DNA from: Aotearoamyces nothofagi
Taxonomy: Eukaryota; Ascomycota; Leotiomycetes; Leotiales; Tympanidaceae
Direction of reading: 5' to 3'
Length of the DNA stretch: 64,000 bases
NCBI GenBank assembly: GCA_015345905.1
Contig: JADDTR010000008.1
Coordinates: 248,001 to 312,000 of the forward strand
Every line of letters begins with the position of its first letter. The stretch's first letter is position 1. The position numbers and the translations under genes are program-made. Positions 54,476 through 64,000 of this stretch are shown here, piece after piece. The notes under the pieces are model-generated. The model was given only the letters and a program-made list of their open reading frames with translations, had not been told where the DNA came from and searched no databases.

Positions 54476-57233
54476 TTTCGGCGAGTGTTCTTGCGCTGCA
54501 AAGACTTCTCTGTACGATAAACGTGTCGCCGTCCTTCTGCTCTTCTCACCCGGGCTCGTACCGACAGAGGCCGTCGTATGCTCCATCCCTCACCTCCACC
54601 GGCTCCATACGAGCTTTGCTGGGCAAAAACACTCTGGAGTTCCCCCAACTTTTCGGTGTGCTCACCAGTGAACTGAATCGTAAATTCGTAATGCTTGTTC
54701 CTCTCACCCCTGCTCGATAAAGAACCGTATGTTTATGGAGTAGGTATGTATTGTACTCGTAGTCTCGTCCGTGTACAAGACAGTACTGTCTTTGCTGTCG
54801 ATGAGACCACGTTACATGTCAAAGCTCTTGGCAGGCACTGGCCATTCCAGGCTGCGTCATATTGCTGCGTACCTGCACTTTTTTTTATTCTATTTCAAGA
54901 AAACGCGCTCTAGTATTAGCGAGCAGTAAATCGGTATACCTTCTTATCCCGCTCAATGCGTAAATGTCCGTCCATAAACCCCCAAGGGGCCATTTAACAC
55001 ATATGTAATGCCTCTTGAAGCCCTACTACTAGGCAACTTCCGGCGATTTCCTGCTTCTGCTGTCTGGGAGTATTGTGAATGGCTTTGATGCGCGGCATGG
55101 GTTTGTACCTTGTGCGCTTGATAAATAAAAATTGTCCTCTGAATCTCCGCGCGATCCGGCGAGTAAAATCTATCTTGACTTATCGTCGCGGCAGACCTCC
55201 AGAAACAAAGAATCTCGTCTGCCAAGTTAGAATACGCCTCGGCATTTCGCTCAAATCTAGATCTCGCCATCTCATTACGAGACATGGACATGCCGAGTTC
55301 ACGATAGCAAGTTGCCTGGGTTGTGCGATGCAGAACGCCTGGGAGCACCCAGTCGCGAATTCACTTGGATCAGCAATATAAACAATTTTTTTTTAAGTGA
55401 CTGCGCCTCGGAAGGGCAACTTTGTCGTGAAAAGGGCTTCCTGCTCGGTACGGGAAAAGCCACTTACTGGCTTTTGAGCTTATGGGGAGCCTGCAGCGAG
55501 CTTGTACAAAGTAAGAACTGTTTCTTAACTTTCCACTACAAATTGCCAGTGGACGCGTGGAATTCTGGTCGGCGCGGGAAAAGTCACGAATGTCCGTAGT
55601 GCTTAGTATAGAGCTATTGGGGACTATCCGTCAGCTGCCAATGCCATGGACGGAACATGTACTCATACTGCTTGTCGCGACTGTGAAGCTCCCAGCAGCG
55701 TACCCATGTCGTCGTAATCTTCCATAACCTGTTATTCCCTGATCGCCAATTCGCGATGTCTCCCAGCATCGCATGGGGCCATGAGTCGGATAGATTTACT
55801 GTCAGCAGCGATGATTAGGGCGTGCACAGACTAAATTGAAGCAGCATGATGCAGCATGAAGCAAAATGAAGCAGAATGAAGCAGAGAGTATGGATAACGA
55901 AGGTGTATTGCGGCAGAATGCTATATATGCTTCGCACGAGTATAGAGCACCGGTCTGGTAGATTGTTAGACTGCTAAACAAGCACATAAGAGCGGAGCCG
56001 GAGGTAGGTACTTCGTAAGTCGAGAGCCCCAGTGCTGCTGAGCGGCCACTACTGAGCCAGTCAGTCCCATGTACCCACAGTGAACGCACAATACCGTGCA
56101 GTACAGATCGAAAAACCCACTCTTACCACTGATGGCCACGCCTCACGTCTCACTTAACACACCCCCCTTGGAGCCCAAGATCCTTAGCCCTACACTTTCG
56201 AACCTAACTCCGTAGACAGGCTGCAGCATATTGGTGTCTCTAGGCCGTGAACAGAGTTGACATCCCAAATAAATCTTCTATGTTCTGAAAGGCGTGACAG
56301 GCTCGACAGGCTCCAGTGGCAGCCATAGGTGCAAAACACCCTGCTCTCGTTGCATCGCCGTTCTTTACATCTGGCCTCAGTTCGGACTTGACCAGCCGTC
56401 TCTTTGGACCGTTGTTGTTATTCCTGCTCTAGTAGGAGTGCCCTGCTCTGACCTTGCAGGTAAATAGTCAGCCGTGGGTTCGTGGCAGCTCCTGAGAGGC
56501 AAATCAAAAGCAGCCAAGCTCTCGAATCCGCCTTCTTTTTGGAACGGGGGGGCAAAAGTTCGCTAACCGCGATTTCCAAATCGAGCCAGGCGGCAATTCA
56601 GGTATCTGAACGTTAGACGGCCTGACAAGAGTAGCACCGTAGCCAAACGAGACTTCCAAGGTCGACTACTCGTCTATCTTCCACAGCACCAATTTGGAAC
56701 CACGAAAAGCCATCGAGGAAGCCATCGAGGAGCCATCGTCCACTCGTTTGCACACCCTCCCACAGCCACTCCAGCAGCTTGGGATCGACACACATCTTCG
56801 AAGGCGTCACGCTCCTTATAGCAATTTTCGGTCTTTAGAGTCGGATTGCTGCCAGCATCATCACTAGATCCTACGGCAGGAACCCTTGTCAACTACAATC
56901 CCATATCTAAGAAGAACGATACGGCCTCACGAGTGGCATTTGGGGGACGATCACAAAGACGAGTCGGTGTACCTGACGCCAGCGGCACGGCAGGCCCCAG
57001 ACAGGGTGTGATATCAGACTTGATCGAGCTGTATACTAGTCCTTTTGGTCAGGATGGCACCCACTGCTCCTCGATTGAGGATTCTATCAGGTTGGTTTCC
57101 TACCCATACCTCCTTCCCGTACACCTAATCTTAGGTATCCACACGTCGGAGCAAAGAAAAGCTGCCGCTATCCCGAAATTTCTTCCATCGTTATCGCTCA
57201 TGTTTTGCGTGTGCCTCAATTGCTGAGTTCGAG

Positions 57234-59669
57234 ATGGGCGACAATATTCTAATGAACGTGTGTGTAGTTGGCGGCAATGCGGTATCGGCATTTCTCTCGT
57301 GGAGACTCCAAGCTACTAACGCTTGCGACGTGACACTCGTGTGGAAGTCCGGGTTTGATGCAGTATACCAATATGGTATTTCTTTCAAGTAAGTTCTCAT
57401 CCATAAATCTTTGTCTGCATAAGAGCTCTTCTAATAGCGTTCTTAGATCGAGTGCTTTTGGCAACGAGCGGTTTAAGCCAAGGCATGGTACGATTGCCCC
57501 AAATTCATATAAAACGCTGAACTAGTTGCTGATGAAGTTTAATAGTTGTGCGAACTCCCGAAGACGCGTCGAATAATAAGGAGGGACCTTTTGACTACGT
57601 CCTACTCTGTGTCAAAGCTCTTCCAGACGTCTACGATCTCGCGGCTGTCATAGAGTCAGTAGTTACTCCTCAGCACACCTGCATCCTCGTCAATACCACA
57701 CACACACTTGGTGTTGAGGCACATTTGGAGCAGCGCTTCCCGACAAATGTAGTCCTATCTTTAGTATCCGGGGCCGAAATTACACAATTAGGGGCTAGCG
57801 ACTTTGAGCATAAAGCTTCAACAGAGGTGTGGGTTGGAGCCGCAAACAAGAACCCTTCGATTCCTTCCTCAATCCAACAAGATATGGCAGAGGCGCTAGC
57901 AATGACGCTCAGCACAGGCCAGGTTGACTGTAAAGTATCTGCCAATATTAGGCAGCAACAGTATGAGCGCATGATAGGGTAAGATCTGCTATTCTGTGTG
58001 GATCTGTATCAGATGCTAACCTAATATTTCTAGTCCTATTGCTTTTTATCCTACCAGTGTGCTATTCGAAACACCCTCACATTCTGCTCTTCTCGAAAAA
58101 AATGGCGTTAGATCGTTAGTCACAGATATAATGGATGAGCTCCTGCACATAGCTGAGGCCCAAGAATGCAGATTTCCAACAGACTTCAAGCAGAAGATCC
58201 TGGAGGAAATGACCCGACCCACTGAATCAAGCAGCATAATGTATCAAGATTTTGCAGCGAAACGACCAATGGAGGTAGAAACATATTTAGGCTCGCCAAT
58301 AAAGCTCGCCCAAAGTGTTGGAGTCCGGGTTCCAAGAATCGAGACCCTTTATGCCTTGTTGCACCACATTAATATTACCAACCAGCAAAGACCGAAGGAG
58401 TTATCGGTACCTTCGCCTGTTAATGGCGCCGCTTCACCAATGCCTAGATTGCCTTCAGCACAGTCGCCAAGAATGCCCATAAATGGTGCCAATGGCAATG
58501 GCAATGGCATGGGGAGAGGACGAGGTAGGACTTTTTCTATGGGCGGTCCGCCTCCGGGTCCTGGCATGCGCAGAGGACCACCTCCAATGAACGGTGCACC
58601 TAATCATTATGGACGAGGGATGCAAAATGGTTACGGACCACCACCACAACGCCCGGTTGGACAACAGTCAAGGCGAGGATCTATCGATAATGATCTTGGT
58701 GAAGAATTTAGCCACCTAGTACTATACGATGATATCCCAGAGGGGGAAGATGCGGGATCGGATCTAGTACTTCGGGAGCGCGAACTAATGCTGAGGCAAC
58801 GTGAAATAGCCTTGAGGGAACAAGAAATGCGCATGAATGGGAGACGCGGGCCCCCGCCTAGAAGAGGTCCACCGACACCATCGGTGCGAAATGGTGTAGT
58901 TGATGATGACGATGACGAGGATTACTTTGACCCATCTGCAGGACCACCTATGCCAATGATTGACCCAGATAACTTTGACATGATGAGCGTCACTTCTCGG
59001 CGGAATCGAAAAGCTCCCAGCCAAAGTCAACTTCGAAAGAACCCAGAACTCGACAACAATCAAAGAAGAGGTGGCGGATATCGGCCCATGTTCAACAGGA
59101 ACCGGTCAAGTGCTAGGCTTTTGGACTCCGTCCCCGGAAACCATGACTCCATTATGAATGATCCTCTGATGGGGTATTCTTCTAATCGTTACGGTGCCGT
59201 GGATCGCCAGTCGTTAGGACAAGAGTCGAGGACCAACTCACTGACAGCTGCCAGACTTGACGAACTACAGTATGGGGGCCCCGTGAACGCGCAAAGCGGC
59301 CCCTATCCGCGACGGGCTAGTCAATCCCCAGGAAATCCATACAGCCCACAACTTGGAAGGGGAAATGGCAGGCCTTCGCCACCTAATGGGTATGCGCCTA
59401 ATGGGCGCCCATCACCACCAGGGGCCGTAAGGCAGCCTGTACCCCAATATCCGCCAGGACAAGGCAATACAGTTGCGCCGCAACAAGTCGAGCAACATGC
59501 TGGGGTGAGCGCCCCTCTTCCGCCCCAAGCTTCTAAAAACGTTCGAAGTCTGACGGGTAGTGCGAGTGCTAGCGCGGGGAGTGGTGAAAGTGGAAATCTC
59601 GATTCCGAGAACTCAGCTCATAGTAGCCAGAGCAGCCTTGGGCCTCGTCCTCCAATCGTCGTTCGGTAA
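57234..59669 (+). CDS. PanE/ApbA-fold protein with long disordered tail, probable pseudoenzyme
   Basis: Exons 57234-57388, 57447-57487, 57546-57978 and 58034-59669 encode 754 residues. Residues 8-200 resemble the Rossmann domain of ketopantoate reductases (NVCVVGGNAVSAFLSWRL, FDYVLLCVKALPDV, CILVNTTHTLGVEAHLEQRF). Residues 205-330 resemble the PanE C-terminal helical domain. The NADP loop is G13-G14-N15-A16-V17-S18, so two of the three glycines of GxGxxG are absent, and the position of the catalytic lysine appears to be Arg207, with Pro211 in place of the conserved Asn. From about residue 332 the chain is low complexity, rich in Pro, Gly, Arg and Asn, with one charged helix (about residues 449-478, RERELMLRQREIALREQEMR) and an Asp run. 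Function is unknown; a scaffold or regulatory role is inference. Confidence 0.82.
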
Positions 59670-60936
59670 TTCAAAAATAGAGTTGTGATATTGGCCGAGT
59701 AATGTTCGAAGAACGGCATCACGTTCGTCTCGTAACGCTACTTAGGGAATATCGGCCATCCATCTAATAATACCCATAACGATGGACTCTGCGTCACTAA
59801 CTTGAGACCGTCTTTGATTTGCATATACAATTGACTTTCGCTTGCTTTTTAATCATGGGGATGGATTGGTGGATCGGATTAGGGTATGGGTCGATACCAT
59901 CGATGATGAGATTAGACTCGAATTCGGGCGAACACATAATTTTTCGGTAGCGATGCTTTCTTTCAGGAATGGCATGGAAGGCGGGATATGCCAAACGACA
60001 GCGTACACATTCGCAGCACATTCCACTTTCTGGTTCTGATAATACCGCACGCATATTACATGCATGGAGATGGCGTCTTATGGATTTGCGTTCAAGCATA
60101 ATTTTCACATTTCTCTGCATCGCCCTAGGCCTAGTCAGCATTTAGTTGGTCTGATCCGTGATTCATTCACGAAGGGACTGGCGTCAAAAGACTCTGCTGG
60201 CCGAATGGCTACTGTGTATCACAATCAAACTCCGGACATGACCTATTGGCTCTGTCTCCGGTCCAGATAGGAACTCTTCCCACCGGTTATGGTGGTAATG
60301 ATAAACGGATAGGTAATTTGAGAAATACAAAGCTGGTTTGGACTTGAACTTTGATACCACAATTGAATTGTAAGACTGGAGCCAAACATGATTGCTCCTG
60401 GTACAATGCAGGCGAGTCGATATCATGACAAGTTTAAGAGACTGTCTTTGGCCTTTCCTGTAATCCCGTAGTCATATCATTTTGTAGGCAGAACACTCTG
60501 AATATTCGCATAGTGGATTCCGAGGTTTGGTGCTTTAAGCTAGAGGGGAAGCTTACATTTTGGCTGTATGGCTCAATGTATTAACTTTTGTTAACTACTT
60601 CTTTGCTGATATTGGGAATATGCATATCTTTGAAGACTTCTCGGACGACTATTTAACTACTGCCACACGATATTTAGGAGGTTAAAGTGCTCTAGAGACC
60701 TAGTCTTTTGTATCATTTGCTCAACTGTCCCTCTTCTTAATTGAGCTGCGAGGCTAAACTTCTGCCCTGCTTTTCTGCGGTGATTGTATCCTTACATTTC
60801 TCATAGCTGTTAGGTCCAGACCATGTTTACTGGAAGGCTCTGGAAGTGTACAGTACTATGCTATCAACTATGACCATGGCACTCCCGAGTATACTAACAT
60901 AGAGGTTTTGGCGAATATGAACTGCCATGAACAATA
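59670..60936. other. Convergent intergenic region, nothing recognised
   Basis: 1.27 kb between the stops of the PanE-like gene and the second 2EXR gene. Several short open frames on both strands have no features of real proteins. Confidence 0.6.
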
Positions 60937-61437
60937 TCACCACAACTGCCGCTCGTTGCTCTTTAGCCATGCCTCGGAGCTCACGTTACCGACATGCAGT
61001 ACCAACTTCCCAAGCCTAACGCCAAGCTTATCAACAGGGTAGACATCAACGTCCCAAAACTCAGCATCCGTGCCACCTTTTGGACAATCTAATACGCCCA
61101 GAGCGCCAAATGGAAAGTCTAAGATGATGCCTCTAGCGATAGCCGTCTCCTTGCTGGGGTTGCGGAAGTCCCAGTAAACGTGGAAATAGATGACGGTGCT
61201 CTTCAAGATATCCAAGTGTAGTCTGAGATTTGGAGAAGTAAGCCGGTGGGTTTCATTCCTCGACTCCCGGCAAGCATGTAATAGAGGATGTGCAGGGATG
61301 TTGTAAGGCCGTGGCAGCGGCCCGCTTTGTGAAATACGAACAGTGCGGGGGTTAGAGAAGGCTTGCGCCCAGATTTCGAGACGGATTTCTATGGGCAGTA
61401 GAGGAAAACAGGTGAAAGTGCTGAGTACTGATGACAT
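60937..61437 (-). CDS. Short 2EXR-domain protein
   Basis: Single exon, 166 residues. FTCFPLLPIEIRLEIWAQAF at the N-terminus and LLHACRESRNETHRL near residue 53 are the two signature blocks of the 2EXR family. The middle holds IYFHVYWDFRNPSK. There is no acidic tail, unlike the family member at 828-2225, and the two proteins are clearly different outside the signature, so they are not a recent duplicate. The function is unknown. The start at 61437 is well placed, six residues before the motif region. Confidence 0.85.
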   Translation of the reverse strand: MSSVLSTFTCFPLLPIEIRLEIWAQAFSNPRTVRISQSGPLPRPYNIPAHPLLHACRESRNETHRLTSPNLRLHLDILKSTVIYFHVYWDFRNPSKETAIARGIILDFPFGALGVLDCPKGGTDAEFWDVDVYPVDKLGVRLGKLVLHVGNVSSEAWLKSNERQLW

Positions 61438-62115
61438 TGTAGGATTGTGTAGAGAGGTTTTGTTGGGTGGTTTATAGGATGACGTCCTCTCAGGAATCCA
61501 GGGTCATCTCGTTTTTTATAATATCGCTAGGAAGGAAGTTAGAAACATTGGTTCAAATAAACAAAGAAGGGAGGTATCCCCAGTTTCGAGGGGATTCCAT
61601 CTCCAAGCCAGAAGCAAGAGGAATTGGTTGATTTGGTAAGAATTAATTACCCATTTGAGAAAGATATATTTGACGTCTATAGGGTAATACAATATATGAT
61701 ACTTATCTTACATTCCAGTAATCTCGAATTAGATGATAAATAAGCCTTTCGAACAATAATCTCAGCAGGAAGAAGGGCAGCACAGCACAGTAGAGTACAG
61801 TAAGCGCATAAGAGACCAAATGACACAGCAGGAGGGGAGAACCATAGACAAGATTCACATTACATAGCAACCCCGCTCTGCATCAGCCACACAGATCTGG
61901 CTCAGCCCCGCGTTCACTGTTACGTGGTCTGTGCGCGAGGCGAGGCTGGGCTAGACTGTTTACTCGACGCGCCGGAATTACAATCTCGCGCTCTTCAACC
62001 GCATACACGGCTTCACCTCAACGACCGAGTCTGCCGCAATCATTACAGTCGGTACACAATACCACTGGAAGAAACAACTCGTAATACTATTGTTGGTGGT
62101 CAGTAAGAAAGAAGC
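61438..62115. other. Divergent intergenic region
   Basis: About 680 bp upstream of both the short 2EXR gene and HSK3. It contains a CAGCACAGTAGAGTACAGTA stretch (near 61778) related to the motifs of the large desert. No gene seen. Confidence 0.55.
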
Positions 62116-62707
62116 ATGGCTTCCCGACCTACTGCCGCGCCTCGCCTTTCCACTGCGCCAAGCAGCATCAAGCCGCGACAGCTGGTCAGTTAATCTTCAT
62201 CAATTCCTTCCTGCCGCCCTTCGAGCCATTGCTATCCTAGCCTTGAAAGTTTCTTCTGCATGTATCAACCGATCAATCGCTCCTGATTTGCACTTTCCAC
62301 CCCCCCAGTTCCTTCCGGCCAAGACAAGACCAAGCTGACATCATCCTTCATCAACAGTCACACCTGCACGCACAGCTCGCGCAACTGTCAGCCAATCTAG
62401 CGGATCTGGAGAATTTACTACGCATGACGAGTGTACAGGCCGAGTGTGTGAGGGGACTGGGAGGATGGCATGGTGGATTGTGCGTTATTGTTCCAGCTTC
62501 CTTTTCGGCTGTTCAGCAACCTATCTCTTTCGGATTGTGGCACACTGTGCTTTTATTTTCATGAATATGGAGAGACAGAGACAGAGGCTAACGGACGTCT
62601 TCTTTTATAGATTCATGGCTGCTTCGAAAGTCCTTGGTGAGGAAACGGTTAGTAGTTCCTCTGTACAGGGACAGAATCAGGCGCCTGGAAGTGGGAACAG
62701 TAGTTGA
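62116..62707 (+). CDS. HSK3: DASH complex subunit Hsk3
   Basis: Three exons, 62116-62184, 62358-62479 and 62611-62707, encode 95 residues, fitting the tiny Hsk3 family. The DASH/Dam1 complex forms rings on microtubules and couples kinetochores to them in fungi. The conserved helix is LSHLHAQLAQLSANLADLEN, followed by LLRMTSVQAECVRGLGGWHG and the spliced FMAASKVLGEE. The N-terminus MASRPTAAPRLSTAP is disordered, as is the short Ser/Gln-rich tail. Introns are 173 and 131 bp with donors GTCAGT and GTGCGT and acceptors CAACAG and TTATAG; all phases agree. No single exon is long enough to be obvious, so the call rests on the reconstructed protein. Confidence 0.82.
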
Positions 62708-63858
62708 ATGACCTGGCCTTGGTTAATGCGGCTCTTGGAATACCAACAAAAGTGAGAGAAGGAGCTCCTCGCGTTTGGGAAGCAGACAAGCGTTCGGGCG
62801 AGCAATGATACTGGCACATGTCAGGACAAGACGGAGCCAAGAAAGAACCTTTGTGTTGGAAGAGCGGAAAGGACATCCTCATATTTGAGCTATATGATTT
62901 AGGACTTGAAGGATGAGGGCGTTAGTATAGAGAGCTAGTAAAAAGCACCGAAATTCAGAAGACACTTATACTTTCTACTGGCAATTGCCGACGTTGACAT
63001 TCCTTTAGAGGCTTATCTGATGAGGCGGGTCGTTTTAAGGCTGCGCTGAGTTCAATACGGATGGGGAAACTGTCGAATTCGCTACGAATTCCAGCTTGGA
63101 TACCGGGGTTTCGGAATGGGATCCGGCTTGCGTGGTTGCTTCTATCACCCTGCAGGTATACAGCCTACCCAAGAGAACGAGAGCCCTGTCGGGTCTGAGT
63201 AGTGACGGAATTGGTACGGCCCAATGGCTTTGCTGCCAGATGAAATGCTGTCGTCGGACATCTCGTCGTCACCAGATGCGCTCTCGTCGTCGCTCGTCGC
63301 TGGAGTTTGCCACGAACCCCTCACGCATCTGTAGCACGCTGGACCCTTTGGGGGGCATTTCTATGCCTCCTTCGACCAGCATCTCGTGGATTTTCTCTGG
63401 CCCCAGCTGCGACTTGGATCTCTTCTTATTAGCATATATATAAGCCTGTTCAAATATCTCTATATCCCCGGACTTACCACACGATACCACCAGGCGACGC
63501 GACGGAAACCGTGGGATGATTGATGATGGCTTTGACGGGCTTCCATCTCGAAGAGGAGGATATATCCCGCAGGTCACACAGCTTAATCTATGCATTGTAT
63601 AATCCATGCATGTGCAGGAGAAGGCCAATTTTCAAGACGCAGAAGCCTCGAAGACGAGAGTTTGTTTCTGCGGAGCGACGGGGTTGATGGATTCACTTAT
63701 GCCTGCGCTATTGCGAGTATCATAGTCGCTCGAGAAGCACATCGCCACATCGATGACCTTACAAGTTACAAAATGTAATTCCGTAATATCTAGTAAGATA
63801 AATCTCACCGATGGTCTATTACTTATCACGAACCCATAAAATTTCCGTCTCCTCGACC
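62708..63858. other. Intergenic region with one doubtful small frame
   Basis: 1.15 kb between HSK3 and the gene at the right edge. A minus-strand frame (63628-63269) contains a 58-residue stretch that looks mildly protein-like; see findings. Otherwise nothing recognised. Confidence 0.5.
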
Positions 63859-64000
63859 CTACCTCCCAAACTGATCTCTCGCCACATCGCTGATGAACTT
63901 GATTCCCTCGGCCCGGAACGTGTCTGGCTCCACATAGCTCCCGTTGACCTGCCAGACCATATTCTTGCCGCCGCCCGTCTCGAGCGAATAGGCAGGCCAT
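63859..64000 (-). CDS. 3' end of an unidentified gene, cut by the window edge
   Basis: Reading from the right edge on the minus strand, a frame gives PAYSLETGGGKNMVWQVNGS, then YVEPDTFRAEGIKFISDVAR and DQFGR before a TAG at 63859-63861. The composition and the smooth helix-like ending suggest a genuine C-terminus of about 46 residues. The overlapping 122-codon frame in another phase (64000-63632) is Arg/Gly-rich and less credible. I do not recognise the family, and the N-terminal part lies outside the window. Confidence 0.5.
   Translation of the reverse strand, partial: WPAYSLETGGGKNMVWQVNGSYVEPDTFRAEGIKFISDVARDQFGR

Larger units (their letters stand above)
49632..57233. other. 7.6 kb gene desert
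   Basis: No open frame in this stretch shows a domain, a signal peptide with a credible body, or a frame that continues through plausible splice sites. Candidates such as 51345-51716 (minus), 53079-53594 (minus), 53729-54154 (plus) and 56846-57226 (plus) are low complexity or overlapped. Left part (49.9-51.7 kb): G-run-rich. Middle (51.9-54.9 kb): dense TACAGT/ACTGTA motifs. Right (55-57.2 kb): nothing distinctive. It includes the SUB2 3' end and the promoter of the PanE-like gene. A long non-coding RNA or a very large control region would fit, but so would neutral DNA. Confidence 0.55.

Noticed and set aside
56846-57226. 126-residue plus-strand frame just before the PanE-like gene.
   Set aside because: Could be a 5'-leader exon, but no family block is seen and the PanE-like protein has a good start at 57234 without it.
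1-64000. Search for biosynthetic cluster, transposons, viral remnants or CRISPR-like arrays.
   Set aside because: The genes are mixed single-copy functions. I saw no reverse transcriptase, transposase, integrase or capsid-like protein, no long terminal repeats and no regularly spaced array longer than the short tandem repeats listed.

Overview
This window looks like nuclear DNA of a filamentous ascomycete. The genes carry short GT-AG introns with CTAAC/CTGAC-type branch points, and there is a DASH-complex subunit, a cry-DASH photolyase, a fungal Trichothecene-pump-type MFS transporter, and two 2EXR-domain proteins of the kind that is abundant in Leotiomycetes. I lean towards a helotialean (Leotiomycetes) fungus, but that placement is inference. 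I saw no transposon, retroelement, CRISPR or convincing tRNA.

Left part (1-20 kb): a 2EXR protein; a five-exon MFS efflux pump (minus); a 2.4 kb gene-free stretch with tandem repeats; UBC13 (minus), divergent from the GATOR2/SEACAT subunit WDR59/Mtc5; a mitochondrial-type hotdog thioesterase; a GNAT acetyltransferase (minus), divergent from an alpha/beta hydrolase; and a secreted fasciclin (FAS1) protein (minus).

Middle part (20-43 kb): glutamate decarboxylase, convergent with a cry-DASH carrying an RG-rich tail; a 3.8 kb GC-rich gene-free stretch; the RNase P/MRP subunit POP1 (minus); a long conserved protein of unknown function reconstructed from four exons (minus); a roadblock/LC7 dynein light chain (minus), divergent from the ribosome-biogenesis factor IPI1; and a DUF262 (GmrSD/ParB-like fold) protein.

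Right part (43-64 kb): a secreted CREG-like protein (minus); ribosomal protein eS30; RNase P subunit RPR2 (minus), divergent from the DECD-box helicase SUB2; a 7.6 kb gene desert crowded with TACAGT/ACTGTA motifs and G-runs; a PanE/ApbA-fold protein with degenerate catalytic motifs and a long disordered tail; a second 2EXR protein (minus); the DASH kinetochore subunit HSK3; and the 3' end of a gene that leaves the window.

Most genes are single-copy housekeeping functions: ubiquitin chain building, TORC1 control, tRNA 5' processing, pre-60S assembly, splicing/mRNA export and kinetochore function. They are not organised as a cluster. RNA metabolism is well represented (POP1, RPR2, IPI1, SUB2, eS30). 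The less ordinary items are the PanE-like probable pseudoenzyme fusion, the eukaryotic DUF262 protein, the motif-rich desert, a hairpin with a GAAA loop in the long first intron of SUB2, and a GC-AG intron plus a probable six-codon first exon in the glutamate decarboxylase gene. Exon coordinates were worked out by eye from frame continuity, splice signals and family knowledge.
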